Shown piece by piece: positions 15,178 through 24,318 of a stretch of DNA of 33,209 bases. Location: the NCBI GenBank assembly GCA_012960515.1, contig DUBD01000003.1, positions 1-33,209 of the forward strand, given 5' to 3'. The position numbers and the translations under genes are program-made. Under the pieces are notes generated by a model. The model saw nothing but the letters and a program-made list of their open reading frames with translations, had not been told where the DNA came from and made no database searches. This DNA is from Bacteroidota bacterium (GTDB lineage Bacteria > Bacteroidota > Rhodothermia > Rhodothermales > Rubricoccaceae). How positions within the stretch are numbered: position 1 is the first letter of the stretch; every line of letters starts with the position of its first letter.

Positions 15178-16797
15178 TTGGCGTACTCCCTCCAGATTGA
15201 TCTCACGAGCGCCGCGCAGAAAAAAGAGCGCGACGACTCCCCCATCCAGACCCCCTTCGAGGACCCCGACGACGCGGTCGAGCCCGCCTCCCGCGAAACG
15301 GTCCCGGACAGCATCCGCCAGGCGCTGGACTCCCTCGGCTGGGCGGACCTCATGCCCGTCCAGCAGCAGGCCCTCCCCTACCTCCTCGACGGCCACGACG
15401 TCGTCGTGCAGAGCCGGACGGGCTCCGGCAAGACCGGCGCCTTCCTCCTCCCCCTCCTCGAACAGCTCGACCGCCAGTCGGACGGGACGCAAGCCCTCGT
15501 GCTCTGCCCCACCCGCGAGCTGGCGCTCCAGATCCACGGCGAGTTTGAGAAGATGACGGCGGACATGCCGGCCGACGAGCGCGTCCGCGCCGTGCCGGTC
15601 TACGGCGGCACCGCCTACGGCCCCCAGATCGACGCCTTCAAGAACGGCGTGGAGCTCGTCATCGGGACGCCGGGCCGTGTGCTGGACCACCTGGAGCGGC
15701 GCTCGCTCCGGCTGGACACCCTCCGCGCCCTCATCCTGGACGAGGCGGACGAGATGCTCTCCATGGGCTTCTACCCGGACATGCGCAAGCTCAAGCGCTT
15801 CCTCCCGCGCGAGCGCACGAGCGCCATGTTCTCCGCCACCATGCCCTACGCCGTGCAACGCGTGGGCAAGGAGTTCCTGACGGACCCCGTCTTCCTCGCG
15901 CCCGCCGGCAAGCGCATCCACGTGGACCTCATGACCCACCGCGCCGTGGAGGTGGAGCCGATGGGCAAGGACCGCGCCCTCGCCAAACTCATCGAGTGGG
16001 AGAACCCGAGCGCGGCCATCGTCTTCGCCAACACCCGGCGCGAGGTGGAGTACCTCGCCACCTTCCTCCGCAACTTCGGCTACGACGCGGACGGCATCTC
16101 GTCTGACCTCACGCAGAAGGCCCGCGAGAAGGTCATGGGCCGGCTCCGCAGCGGCGACCTCCGTATCCTCGTCGCCACGGACGTGGCCGCCCGCGGCATC
16201 GACGTGAACGACCTCTCGCACGTCTTCCAGTACGACGTGCCGCAGGACAAGGAGTACTACGTCCACCGCTCTGGCCGCACCGCCCGCGCGGGCAAGAGCG
16301 GCACCAGCATCACGCTCTACTTCGCCCACGAGAAGAGCGCGATCAAGGACATCGAGAAGAAGTACGACATCCCGATGGAGCGGCGCGAGCTGCCCACGGA
16401 CGACGAGCTGGCGCGCCGCGTCGGCGAGCGGCTCACCAACAAGCTGGAGGACCGCATGCGCGATCGCTCCGCGCTGGACAAGGAGCGCGCGGCCCGCTTT
16501 GTGCCCGTCGCCCGCCAGCTCGTGGAAGAGGGCGAGCCCGAGATCCTCGCGATGCTGCTGGACGAGGCCTACCGCGCCAGCCTCCACGGCCCCGCGGACG
16601 CCCCCGTTATGGTGGCCGAGCACGAGCGCGAGGAGGACGCCCGCCCGGACGAGGCCCACAGCGACGCCCGCGACGACGTCTCCGAACCGGACACGAACGA
16701 AGCGGACGTGGACTCCGATTCCGACGACTCCGGCGACGACAAGCCGAAGCGCTCGCGCCGCCGCTCCCGTTCGCGCTCCCGCCGCAAGGACAGCTAA
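15178..16797 (+). CDS. DEAD-box ATP-dependent RNA helicase
   Basis: The 539-residue enzyme unwinds RNA, probably in ribosome assembly or cold adaptation. Motifs in order are a Q-motif region (SLGWADLMPVQQQALPYLLD), SRTGSGKTGAFLLP, PTRELALQ, GTPGRVLDHL, LDEADEML, SATMP, VFANTRREVE, ATDVAARGIDV and HRSGRTARAG. A DeaD-like helical segment follows, then an acidic stretch and a basic tail of RSRRRS repeats likely to bind RNA. In this frame an in-frame stop at 15127-15129 is followed by no ATG or GTG before TTG 15178, so a TTG start is the only option that keeps the N terminus. It is co-transcribed with the ChaN-like gene 4 bases downstream. Confidence 0.95.
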   Translation: MAYSLQIDLTSAAQKKERDDSPIQTPFEDPDDAVEPASRETVPDSIRQALDSLGWADLMPVQQQALPYLLDGHDVVVQSRTGSGKTGAFLLPLLEQLDRQSDGTQALVLCPTRELALQIHGEFEKMTADMPADERVRAVPVYGGTAYGPQIDAFKNGVELVIGTPGRVLDHLERRSLRLDTLRALILDEADEMLSMGFYPDMRKLKRFLPRERTSAMFSATMPYAVQRVGKEFLTDPVFLAPAGKRIHVDLMTHRAVEVEPMGKDRALAKLIEWENPSAAIVFANTRREVEYLATFLRNFGYDADGISSDLTQKAREKVMGRLRSGDLRILVATDVAARGIDVNDLSHVFQYDVPQDKEYYVHRSGRTARAGKSGTSITLYFAHEKSAIKDIEKKYDIPMERRELPTDDELARRVGERLTNKLEDRMRDRSALDKERAARFVPVARQLVEEGEPEILAMLLDEAYRASLHGPADAPVMVAEHEREEDARPDEAHSDARDDVSEPDTNEADVDSDSDDSGDDKPKRSRRRSRSRSRRKDS

Positions 16798-16801
16798 CGC
16801 C

Positions 16802-17653
16802 ATGCTCCGCACGCTCCTCCTCTGCATCCTCGCGCTCGCCGTGACCGCCAGCGCCTCGGCGCAGGATTCCCTGGACGTGACCGTCCTCTCCCGCGACGGT
16901 CACGCCGCCACGCTGGCGGACGTCGTCAACGCGATGGCAGAGGCGGACGTCGTCTTCCTCGGCGAGCAGCACGACGACTCGCTCGGGCACGTGGCCCAGC
17001 ACCACCTCCTGCGGGCCGCGCAGGAGGCGTACGGCGAGCAGCGGCGCGTCGTGCTCGGGCTGGAGATGTTCGAGACCGACGTGCAGCTCGCCCTGGACGA
17101 GTACGCCGCCGGTCTCATCCGCGAGCGGGACTTCCTGGATGCGGCGCGGCCGTGGGGCAACTACGCCCGCGACTACCGCCCCCTCGTGGAGTACGCCATC
17201 GCCGAGGGCCTGCCCGTCGTGGCGACGAACGCGCCCAAGCGCTACGTCTCCCGCGTCTCCCGCGAAGGCGGGCTGGACGCGCTGGCGGCCCTTTCGGAGG
17301 CCGGACGCGCGACGATGCCGGCCGAGATCATCGCCCCCTCGGAGGCCATGTCCGAGGCGTTCCTCGCGCTGATGGGCGGGGCCGCCAGCCACGGCAGCAT
17401 CCCCGGGATGCCGAGCGTGGACGGCATGCTCGCCGCCCAGAACCTCCGCGACGCCACGATGGCGTGGGCGCTCCACCGCGCGATGGAATCCGGTGACCTC
17501 GCCCTCCACCTGGACGGCGCGTTCCACTCGGACGGCGGCATCGGCATCCCGGAGCACCTCGCGCGGATCGCGCCGGAACTCCGCGTGGTGACCGTCACCA
17601 TCGGCCCGGAGGCCACGCCCGGCCGCGACGCCTTCGCAATCGTCACGCGCTGA
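16802..17653 (+). CDS. ChaN/DUF399-family exported protein
   Basis: The 283-residue product has a signal peptide (MLRTLLLCILALAVTASASA, then Q). Family features are VFLGEQHDDSLGHVAQHHLL, which carries the GExHDD-type motif, then VVLGLEMFETDVQLALDEYA, the PWGNYARDYRPLVEYA region, and a closing HLDGAFHSDGGIGIPEHL. ChaN-like proteins are haem- or iron-associated lipoproteins in some bacteria; here no lipobox is seen, so the protein is probably periplasmic. The actual substrate is unknown. It starts 4 bases after the helicase stop, so the pair is likely co-translated. A palindrome follows 9 bases after its stop. Confidence 0.82.
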   Translation: MLRTLLLCILALAVTASASAQDSLDVTVLSRDGHAATLADVVNAMAEADVVFLGEQHDDSLGHVAQHHLLRAAQEAYGEQRRVVLGLEMFETDVQLALDEYAAGLIRERDFLDAARPWGNYARDYRPLVEYAIAEGLPVVATNAPKRYVSRVSREGGLDALAALSEAGRATMPAEIIAPSEAMSEAFLALMGGAASHGSIPGMPSVDGMLAAQNLRDATMAWALHRAMESGDLALHLDGAFHSDGGIGIPEHLARIAPELRVVTVTIGPEATPGRDAFAIVTR

Positions 17654-17661
17654 CCCCGCAC

Positions 17662-17698
17662 CGCTGGCGGTGGCTCTCGCCGAGCCCGTCCGCCAGCG
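17662..17698. repeat. CGCTGGCGG palindrome after the ChaN-like gene
   Basis: CGCTGGCGG (17662-17670) and CCGCCAGCG (17690-17698) start 9 bases after the stop. The inner sequence contains CTCGCCGAG, as does the copy at 14992. Confidence 0.8.
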
Positions 17699-17740
17699 CA
17701 CGGCGCGGATCCCGGCTCGGCCTCGCGCGGTTCGGGCCCC

Positions 17741-18205
17741 ATGGACCGCACCCACCTGTTCACGACTTCGATGCACCTCCCGCTCCCCCGCGAGGAGGTG
17801 TTCTCGTTTTTCGCCGAGGCGGCGAATCTGGAACGGATCACGCCGCCGGAACTCGGCTTCCGCATCACGACGCCGCCCCCCGATGGCATCCGCCAGGGCG
17901 CCCTTATCGAGTACCGGCTGCGGCTCTACGGCGTCCCGTTTGGCTGGCGGACCGAGATCGCGGAGTGGGACCCGCCGCGCCGGTTCGTGGACCAGCAGTT
18001 AACAGGGCCGTACCGCGTCTGGCACCACACCCACACCTTCGCGGAGGAAGACGGCGGCACCCGCATCGACGATGCCGTGCGGTACGGGCTTCCGCTCTGG
18101 CCCGTCGGGCAGATCGCGCTGCCTCTCGTGAGCGCGCAGGTCCGGCGCATCTTCGCCTACCGCGAGCGTGCCATCCGGCAGATCCTCCTCCGAGAGGCGG
18201 CATGA
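17741..18205 (+). CDS. SRPBCC-fold (START-like, cyclase/dehydrase-type) protein
   Basis: The 154-residue product is a single SRPBCC domain, a hydrophobic-ligand-binding fold. Supporting features are the opening [20 protein letters not shown], then [52 protein letters not shown] and a long C-terminal helix. This set matches the family of uncharacterised ligand-binding proteins related to the polyketide cyclase/dehydrase type. No catalytic residue can be assigned. It precedes a MarR-type regulator by 55 bases; a small-molecule ligand/regulator link is possible but speculative. Confidence 0.8.
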   Translation: MDRTHLFTTSMHLPLPREEVFSFFAEAANLERITPPELGFRITTPPPDGIRQGALIEYRLRLYGVPFGWRTEIAEWDPPRRFVDQQLTGPYRVWHHTHTFAEEDGGTRIDDAVRYGLPLWPVGQIALPLVSAQVRRIFAYRERAIRQILLREAA

Positions 18206-18232
18206 TGGGGACCCGCACGCGGGGTCTGGCGG

Positions 18233-18239
18233 TATCCTC
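18233..18239 (+). promoter_or_regulatory. -7-like element before the MarR gene
   Basis: TATCCTC lies 28 bases before the ATG at 18261 and fits the TAnCyT pattern. Confidence 0.45.
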
Positions 18240-18260
18240 CGCGCGCCTTCCCCACCGCCT

Positions 18261-18722
18261 ATGACCCTCGCCGAACTCATCCAGCAGTCCGAGTTCGAGT
18301 CCCCCGCGCTCGAATCCCTGCTCAACGTGGTCGTCACGGCCTCGTGGATGAATGGAGAGATGAACGCGGCGCTGTCGCCCCACGGCATCACGCAGGCGCA
18401 GTACAACGTGCTCCGCATCCTCCGCGGACGCCACCCGGGCTGCTACACCTGCTCGGACATCGGCTCGCGCCTGCTGGACCGGACGCCGGACGTGACGCGG
18501 CTCCTGGTCCGCCTGGAGCAGCGCGGCCTGATCGAGCGCGAGCGCGCGGAGTACGACCGCCGCGTGGTGGAGGTCACCATCTCGGAGGCCGGGCTTGCGC
18601 TCCTCGCCGACCTGGACGAGCCGGTCCGCGAGGCGACGCGGCGCATCGGCCGGCACCTCTCCGACGACGAGCACCGCCAGCTCTCGGCGCTGCTGGAGCG
18701 GCTGCGGACGGACCAGGAGTAA
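18261..18722 (+). CDS. MarR-family transcriptional regulator
   Basis: The 153-residue product is a winged-helix repressor of MarR type, probably a dimer. The domain runs from ALSPHGITQAQYNVLRILRG through a recognition-helix region (TCSDIGSRLLDRTPDVTRLL) and the wing (RLEQRGLIERERAEYDRRVV), with a C-terminal dimerisation helix ending LSALLERLRTDQE. One Cys pair (GCYTC) near residue 55 could sense oxidants, as in OhrR-like members; this is a guess. It follows the SRPBCC gene and ends at a long palindrome before gcvP. Confidence 0.9.
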   Translation: MTLAELIQQSEFESPALESLLNVVVTASWMNGEMNAALSPHGITQAQYNVLRILRGRHPGCYTCSDIGSRLLDRTPDVTRLLVRLEQRGLIERERAEYDRRVVEVTISEAGLALLADLDEPVREATRRIGRHLSDDEHRQLSALLERLRTDQE

Positions 18723-18734
18723 AGGGCGCGGCGC

Positions 18735-18794
18735 GCTGGCGGTTGCCCCGAGCGGGGAGGCGTAGCGCTCGGCTCCCCCACGCGGACCGCCAGC
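18735..18794. repeat. Large CTGGCGG palindrome after the MarR gene
   Basis: Outer arms GCTGGCGGT (18735-18743) and ACCGCCAGC (18786-18794) enclose inner inverted words GGGGAG/CTCCCC and CCGAGC/GCTCGG. It begins 13 bases after the MarR stop and is the largest copy of the family here. Confidence 0.75.
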
Positions 18795-18860
18795 CGGGCA
18801 TGGACATGGGGCGGAGCTAGAAGATGGCGTGAGCCGGAAGCGCTTCAGCGGGAGCGGGCG

Positions 18861-18867
18861 TAGCCTC
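18861..18867 (+). promoter_or_regulatory. -7-like element before gcvP
   Basis: TAGCCTC lies 32 bases before the gcvP ATG and fits the TAnCyT pattern. No glycine-riboswitch-like tandem structure was recognised in the 170-base gap. Confidence 0.45.
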
Positions 18868-18892
18868 CCGAACTGGCTTCCCACACCCCCGC

Positions 18893-21760
18893 ATGGCCGC
18901 CTCCGCCCGCCCCTTCGCGCACCCCGACCGCTTCGTGGACCGCCACCTCGGCCCCTCTGCCGACGAGCGCCGCGAGATGTTGGATTTGCTCGGCTTCGAC
19001 ACGCTGGACGCGCTGATCGACGCCGCCGTACCGGACGCCATCCGCATGGAGGGCGACCTGAACCTCCCCGCCCCCCTGAGCGAGCGCGACCTGCTCGACC
19101 TCGCGCACCGCCGCGCGGGCGAGAACGAGGTCTTCCGCTCGTACATCGGGATGGGGTACTACGGGACGGTCACGCCGCCGGTCATCCTCCGGAACGTGCT
19201 GGAGAATCCCGGCTGGTACACGCAGTACACGCCGTACCAGGCGGAGATCGCGCAGGGCCGCTTGGAGGCGCTGCTCAACTTCCAGACGGTCGTGAGCGAC
19301 CTCACGGGGCTGCCCGTCGCCAACGCATCGCTCTTGGACGAGGGCACCGCCGCCGCCGAGGCCATGAGCATGTTCGTCGGCGCGAGCCGCGGCAAGCGCA
19401 CGCGGTTCTTCGTGGACGCGCGGTGCCACCCGCAGACCCTCGAGGTGGTCCGCCAGCGCGCCGAGCCCCAGGGCATCACCGTGGAGACCGGCGACTGGCG
19501 GAGCTTCTCGCCGGGCGCGGACTGCGCGGGCGCGCTCGTGCAGTACCCCAACACGGATGGCGAGATCGAGAGCTACGGCGCCTTCGCCGACGCGCTCCAC
19601 GAGGCGGGCGCCAAGCTCGCCGTGGCGACGGACCTCCTCGCGCTGACGCTCATCGAGGCGCCCGGCGTCTGGGGCGCGGACGTGGCCGTGGGCAACAGCC
19701 AGCGCTTCGGCGTGCCGATGGGCTACGGCGGCCCCCACGCCGCCTTCTTCGCCTGCACCGACGAGTTCAAGCGCAAGATCCCCGGCCGCATCATCGGCGT
19801 GAGCGTGGACGCCCACGGCGAGCCCGCGCTGCGGATGGCGCTCCAGACGCGCGAGCAGCACATCCGCCGCGAGAAGGCCACGAGCAACATCTGCACGGCG
19901 CAGGTCCTCCTCGCGAACGTGGCCGGCTTCTACGCCGTCTACCACGGCCCCGAGGGGCTCACCGCCATCGCGCGGCACACGCACCGCGCCACCGCCGCGC
20001 TGGCGGAGGCGATCGGCGCGGCCGGGCACGAGGTGCTCACCGAGCGCTTCTTCGACACGATCCGCGTCCGCCCCAGCGGCGACGCCGCCGCGCTCCTCCA
20101 GACCGCCCGCGACGAGTACCGCATCAACCTCCGCGACTACGCCGACGGCACGGTCGGCATCGCGCTGGACGAGACCGTCCGCGAGCAGGACCTCGCGGAC
20201 CTCGCCGACCTCTTCAACGCCGACCTCTCCGACCCGCTCCGCCAGCAGGACGGGGACTACGCCGGCGGCCTCGCGCGCGAGACGGACTTCCTCACGCACC
20301 CCACCTTCCACGCGCACCGCAGCGAGCACGAGATGCTCCGCTACCTCAAGGCGCTGGAGAACAAGGACCTCTCGCTCGTGCACAGCATGATCCCGCTGGG
20401 GTCCTGCACGATGAAGCTCAACGCGACGGCGGAGATGATGCCGATCACCCTCCCGGGCTTCGCGCACCTCCACCCGTTCGTCCCGGCGGACCAGGCCGAG
20501 GGCTACCGCCAGGTCATCACCGAACTCCACGACTGGCTGGCGGAGGTCACCGGGTTCGCGGCCGTCTCGCTCCAGCCCAACTCCGGCGCGATGGGCGAGT
20601 ACACCGGCCTCCTCGCCATCCGCGCCTACCACCAGGCCAACGGCGACGAGGGCCGCACCGTCTGCCTCATCCCCACGAGCGCGCACGGCACCAACCCCGC
20701 CAGTGCCGTGATGTGCGGCATGAAGGTGGTCCCCGTCCAGGTGGACGACCAGGGCAACATCGACCTGGACGACCTCCGCGCGAAGGCGGACAAACACCGC
20801 GACGCGCTGGCGGCGCTCATGGTCACCTACCCGAGCACGCACGGCGTCTTCGAGACGACCATCCGCGAGATCGCGGACATCGTGCACGAGGCGGGCGGGC
20901 TCGTCTACATGGACGGCGCCAACATGAACGCGATGGTCGGCCTCTGCCGCCCGGGCGACTTCGGGATGGACGTGTGCCACCTCAACCTGCACAAGACGTT
21001 CGCCATCCCGCACGGCGGCGGCGGCCCCGGCATGGGCCCCATCGGCGTGAACGAGAAGCTGAAGCCGTTCCTCCCCGGCCACCCGGTCGTGCCCACTGGC
21101 GGCGAGCAGGCGACGGGCCCCGTCGCGGCGGCGCCGTACGGCAGCGCGCTCGTGCTCCTCATCTCGTGGGCCTACTGCGCGATGCTCGGCGCCGAGGGCC
21201 TCCGCCAGTCGAGCAAGACGGCCATCCTGAACGCCAACTACATGGCCAAGCGGCTGGACGGCCACTACGACGTGCTCTACCGCGGCCCCGGCGGCCTCAG
21301 CGCCCACGAGTTCATCCTCGACGTGCGCCCCTTCCAGAAGGCGGGCGTCGGCGCGGAGGACATCGCGAAGCGGCTCATCGACTACGGCTTCCACGCGCCC
21401 ACGATGTCCTGGCCCGTGACCGGCACGCTCATGATCGAGCCGACCGAGAGCGAGTCCAAGGCGGAGCTGGACCGGTTCTGCGACGCGATGATCTCCATCC
21501 GCACGGAGATCCAGGAGCTGGAGCTCGGCACCGCCGACGCCGAGGACAACGTGCTCAAGAACGCGCCGCACACCGCCGCGCACGTCTCCGCCGACGAGTG
21601 GGCGCACCCGTACTCCCGCAGCCAGGCCGCCTACCCGGCGCCGTGGTCCCGCGAGGCCAAGTTCTGGCCGTCCGTCGGCCGCGTGGACAACGCCTGGGGC
21701 GACCGCAACCTCGCGTGCACCTGCCCGCCGATGGAGGCCTATGCCGAGGAGGCCGCATAG
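18893..21760 (+). CDS. gcvP: Glycine dehydrogenase (decarboxylating), P-protein of the glycine cleavage system
   Basis: The P-protein decarboxylates glycine and passes the aminomethyl group to the H-protein lipoyl arm. This is the single-chain form of 955 residues. The N-terminal half has [37 protein letters not shown] and [20 protein letters not shown]. The C-terminal half carries the PLP-binding Lys701 in [39 protein letters not shown] and a full-length C terminus show it is intact. gcvT and gcvH are not in the window. A lipoprotein gene overlaps its 3' end by 20 bases. Confidence 0.98.
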   Translation: MAASARPFAHPDRFVDRHLGPSADERREMLDLLGFDTLDALIDAAVPDAIRMEGDLNLPAPLSERDLLDLAHRRAGENEVFRSYIGMGYYGTVTPPVILRNVLENPGWYTQYTPYQAEIAQGRLEALLNFQTVVSDLTGLPVANASLLDEGTAAAEAMSMFVGASRGKRTRFFVDARCHPQTLEVVRQRAEPQGITVETGDWRSFSPGADCAGALVQYPNTDGEIESYGAFADALHEAGAKLAVATDLLALTLIEAPGVWGADVAVGNSQRFGVPMGYGGPHAAFFACTDEFKRKIPGRIIGVSVDAHGEPALRMALQTREQHIRREKATSNICTAQVLLANVAGFYAVYHGPEGLTAIARHTHRATAALAEAIGAAGHEVLTERFFDTIRVRPSGDAAALLQTARDEYRINLRDYADGTVGIALDETVREQDLADLADLFNADLSDPLRQQDGDYAGGLARETDFLTHPTFHAHRSEHEMLRYLKALENKDLSLVHSMIPLGSCTMKLNATAEMMPITLPGFAHLHPFVPADQAEGYRQVITELHDWLAEVTGFAAVSLQPNSGAMGEYTGLLAIRAYHQANGDEGRTVCLIPTSAHGTNPASAVMCGMKVVPVQVDDQGNIDLDDLRAKADKHRDALAALMVTYPSTHGVFETTIREIADIVHEAGGLVYMDGANMNAMVGLCRPGDFGMDVCHLNLHKTFAIPHGGGGPGMGPIGVNEKLKPFLPGHPVVPTGGEQATGPVAAAPYGSALVLLISWAYCAMLGAEGLRQSSKTAILNANYMAKRLDGHYDVLYRGPGGLSAHEFILDVRPFQKAGVGAEDIAKRLIDYGFHAPTMSWPVTGTLMIEPTESESKAELDRFCDAMISIRTEIQELELGTADAEDNVLKNAPHTAAHVSADEWAHPYSRSQAAYPAPWSREAKFWPSVGRVDNAWGDRNLACTCPPMEAYAEEAA

Positions 21761-22505
21761 TCTCAGGCACCGGCACCGCCAGTCTGCCACGCTCGGGCTG
21801 GCGGTGCTCCTCGCCGCGTGCGGAACGCTGCCCCCGCCGGCCACACCCGCCAGCGGGACGCGGCTCGTGGGCGAGTGGGTGAGCGTGGACACGGTGGAGG
21901 TGACGGCACAGATCGAGGAGACCGGCGAGGTCTTCTTCTGGACGCACCTCCGCACGCACCTCGCGATCACGGACTCGACGTGGACCGAGACGAGCGTCAC
22001 CCTGTCGAACACGCGCCTGGAGGGCTCGCGAACGGCGGTGCCCTACCGCATCGCGGGCGACTCGGTGGTCTCCGATCACGGTCTCCGCGCCGCCGTCTCC
22101 CTCCAGGGCGACACGCTCACCCTGACCTCACCCGGAGACGACGCGGTCCGCTACGTGCGCGGCACGATGGGCGAGGTCCCGCCGGACCTCCTCCGCCTGT
22201 GGGTCGGGCTCTCGCCGCCGGACGCGGCGGGCGTTCCCGCGGAGTTCGGCTTCCGGTTCAACGCGGACGGGACGTTCGACAACGGATGGGGCGAGCCCAG
22301 CGGCACGTACGTCGTCTTCGGCCCCTACCTCCTGCTCCGGGAAGGCCTCGCCTCTCCCGACCCACGGAACGGGATGACGCCCTTCCGGTCGGTCCTCGAA
22401 ATGGAGAGCGGCCCGGCTCTGGAAGGACCGGCAGACGCCCGCTACCCGGTCCTTCGGCTACGCGGCGGTCCCGAGGAGCCGCTCCTCACGCTGTACGGCC
22501 GGTAG
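21741..22505 (+). CDS. Lipoprotein of unknown function
   Basis: The 254-residue product has a lipoprotein signal (basic N terminus [12 protein letters not shown], then [11 protein letters not shown] with lipobox LAAC at about residue 27). The mature part is beta-rich, with a repeated layout of short strands: [30 protein letters not shown] and [40 protein letters not shown] and [10 protein letters not shown] follow. This resembles small lipocalin-like or DUF-type outer-membrane lipoproteins, but no named family is clear. It starts inside the gcvP reading frame (20-base overlap), so it depends on gcvP transcription and probably on translational coupling. A palindrome starts 4 bases after its stop. 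Confidence 0.8.
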   Translation: MPRRPHSLRHRHRQSATLGLAVLLAACGTLPPPATPASGTRLVGEWVSVDTVEVTAQIEETGEVFFWTHLRTHLAITDSTWTETSVTLSNTRLEGSRTAVPYRIAGDSVVSDHGLRAAVSLQGDTLTLTSPGDDAVRYVRGTMGEVPPDLLRLWVGLSPPDAAGVPAEFGFRFNADGTFDNGWGEPSGTYVVFGPYLLLREGLASPDPRNGMTPFRSVLEMESGPALEGPADARYPVLRLRGGPEEPLLTLYGR

Positions 22506-22508
22506 CCA

Positions 22509-22549
22509 CCCGCTGGCGCTCGCGCTCGGCGAGGACAGCCGCCAGCGGG
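22509..22549. repeat. CCCGCTGGCG palindrome after the lipoprotein gene
   Basis: CCCGCTGGCG (22509-22518) and CGCCAGCGGG (22540-22549) form a 10-bp stem starting 4 bases after the stop. Confidence 0.8.
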
Positions 22550-22688
22550 ACGGAGGATCCCGGCGACCGGAGAATCGCGCGTGCGTCAGGCGCGAAGAGA
22601 CCGCGAGAGCGTAGAGGCGCCCCGGCGGTTCCGGAACTCCCAGCGCGCATCGCCGGGTTCGAGAGCCGTTTCACACTCCCGTTCCGAC

Positions 22689-23378
22689 ATGAACGTCCTG
22701 ATGGTTCTCACGTCCCACGACCAGCTCGGGGACACCGGCGAGAAGACCGGCTTCTGGCTCGAAGAGTTCGCCGCCCCCTACTACGTCTTCAAGGACGCCG
22801 GCGCGACGATCACGCTCGCCTCGCCCGAAGGCGGCCAGCCCCCGCTGGACCCCAAGAGCGACGCCCCGGATGCGCAGACCGACGCCACCCGCCGCTTCCG
22901 CGAGGACGACGAGGCGCAGGCGGCCCTCGCCTCCACCGAGCGCCTGGACACGATCGACGTCACCGCGTACGACGCGGTGTTCTACCCCGGCGGCCACGGC
23001 CCGCTCTGGGACCTCGCGGAAGACGCCGCCTCCATCGCGCTGATCGAAACCGCCATCGGACAGGGAACGCCTGTCGCGGCGGTCTGCCACGCGCCCGCGG
23101 TGCTCCGCCACACGAAGGCCGCCGACGGCTCCCCCCTCGTCTCCGGGAAGTCCGTCACGGGCTTCACCAACTCCGAGGAAGAAGCCGTCCAGCTCACCGA
23201 CGTGGTCCCCTTCCTCGTGGAGGACATGCTGAAGGAGAACGGCGGCACCTTCTCCCGCACCGAGGACTGGGGCGTGCACGTCGTCCGCGACGGCCTCCTC
23301 ATCACGGGTCAGAACCCGGCATCGTCCGAGGCCGCCGCTGAGGCGCTCCTCAAACTCCTCGCCGAGACCGAGGCGTAA
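22689..23378 (+). CDS. DJ-1/PfpI-superfamily (Hsp31-like) protein
   Basis: The 229-residue product has the class-I glutamine-amidotransferase-like fold of Hsp31/YDR533C proteins, which act as glyoxalases, chaperones or deglycases. The opening is MNVLMVLTSHDQLGDTGEKT followed by GFWLEEFAAPYYVFKDAG, the family start. Cys133-His134 in AAVCHAPAVLRH form the nucleophile elbow, and DAVFYPGGHGPLWDL precedes it. SVTGFTNSEEEAVQLTDVVP and LITGQNPASS close the domain. The frame is open 36 codons upstream in basic low-complexity sequence, but the ATG at 22689 starts the domain. It is the last rightward gene before the coding strand flips. Confidence 0.92.
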   Translation: MNVLMVLTSHDQLGDTGEKTGFWLEEFAAPYYVFKDAGATITLASPEGGQPPLDPKSDAPDAQTDATRRFREDDEAQAALASTERLDTIDVTAYDAVFYPGGHGPLWDLAEDAASIALIETAIGQGTPVAAVCHAPAVLRHTKAADGSPLVSGKSVTGFTNSEEEAVQLTDVVPFLVEDMLKENGGTFSRTEDWGVHVVRDGLLITGQNPASSEAAAEALLKLLAETEA

Positions 23379-23386
23379 CGCCGCCC

Positions 23387-23421
23387 GCTGGCGGTCGTGC
23401 TCGTCCGGGCCGACCGCCAGC
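23387..23421. repeat. GCTGGCGGTCG palindrome at a convergent junction
   Basis: GCTGGCGGTCG (23387-23397) and CGACCGCCAGC (23411-23421) lie between the stops of the DJ-1-like gene (23378) and the PAPS-reductase-like gene (23425). The hairpin would end transcripts from both sides. Confidence 0.85.
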
Positions 23422-23424
23422 CGG

Positions 23425-24318
23425 TTAGAGGTGGCAGATGCTGCAGCCGGCGTCCGGGTCCTCCAGATCGCGCGCCTCGTCCAGCAGCCCGCTCTCCGGG
23501 AAGAGCTGCGCGAGGAGCGTCGGCCCGACGCGGGTTTGCTCCAGCCGCGCGAGGCGGTCGGCGGTGCGCTGCTTGATCTGGGCCACGCGCTCCGGCTGCT
23601 TCAGGTCCACCAGGGGCTCGGCATCGCCCCAGGTGTAGCGCTCGCCCGTTTCGGGGTCCTCGCGCTCGTAGGCCATCGCGCGCTCGAACAGCTCCGGGTG
23701 GTTCTCCAGGAGCCCTACCCACTCGCTCCGGCGCTGGAAAAAGCAGAAGTAGCAGCCCGAGCGGCTCCGCCAGTCGTAGTAGGCCGGCCGGCCCATCCCG
23801 GAGTCCTCCAGAATGCGGTACACGTCCTCCTTCACGATGCCGTCCTCCTTGAACGGGAAGACGGTCTGGATGGTGGGCTTGGTGGAGATGTAGCCCACGC
23901 GGTCCGGCTCGTCCGCCCGGATGCCGACGTACGAGATCACCGGGTCATCGCCGACGTGGCGCTCGTACGGCTCCAGCTTGAGCTTCCGCGTGCACCACCG
24001 CATCTGCGGGCTCGGGAGGAAGCCGCGGTACAGCTTGAGGTAGTGGTCGAACGGCGTCTCGCCGGGCGGGGCGTCGGCGGCGAGGCGTTGGATAGGCGTC
24101 CCGAGGTACGTCTCCAGCCGGTTGAGGTAGTCGTAGGTCTCCTCCAGTTCGGTCCCGGTGTCGCAGAAGACGTACTCCGGCGCCTCCAGCGGGGCGCGCG
24201 GCGGCAGCCCCGTCTTGCCCAGCGCGCGCCGCCAGCGCTCGGGATCGTGGAGGTAGATCGCGAGGGCGGACGAGTCCTTCCCCCCGGAGAAGGCGACGAC
24301 GTGGCGGGGCTCAGGCAT
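23425..24318 (-). CDS. PAPS-reductase/DndC-like PP-loop enzyme with extra CxxC pairs
   Basis: The 297-residue product has the adenylating PP-loop motif SGGKDS at residues 11-16, FCDTGTE (51-57), MRWCTRKLK with Cys109, YVGIRADEP (130-138) and GCYFCFFQ with Cys189 and Cys192. A C-terminal Cys292/Cys295 pair (CSIC) follows. PP-loop plus CTRK plus CxxC is typical of the COG0175 group, which includes PAPS reductase, IbrA and DndC, the sulfur-activating enzyme of DNA phosphorothioation. The cysteines could hold an Fe-S cluster, as in DndC. It is last in the cassette: its ATG overlaps the ATPase stop by 8 bases, which implies coupled translation. A plain assimilatory role is less likely given these neighbours. 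No cysteine-biosynthesis genes are nearby. Confidence 0.85.
   Translation of the reverse strand: MPEPRHVVAFSGGKDSSALAIYLHDPERWRRALGKTGLPPRAPLEAPEYVFCDTGTELEETYDYLNRLETYLGTPIQRLAADAPPGETPFDHYLKLYRGFLPSPQMRWCTRKLKLEPYERHVGDDPVISYVGIRADEPDRVGYISTKPTIQTVFPFKEDGIVKEDVYRILEDSGMGRPAYYDWRSRSGCYFCFFQRRSEWVGLLENHPELFERAMAYEREDPETGERYTWGDAEPLVDLKQPERVAQIKQRTADRLARLEQTRVGPTLLAQLFPESGLLDEARDLEDPDAGCSICHL

Noticed and set aside
18845-22012. 1055-codon open frame antisense to gcvP
   Set aside because: It mirrors the conserved gcvP codons. The Val/Glu/Arg/His-rich translation is typical of a GC-rich reverse frame.
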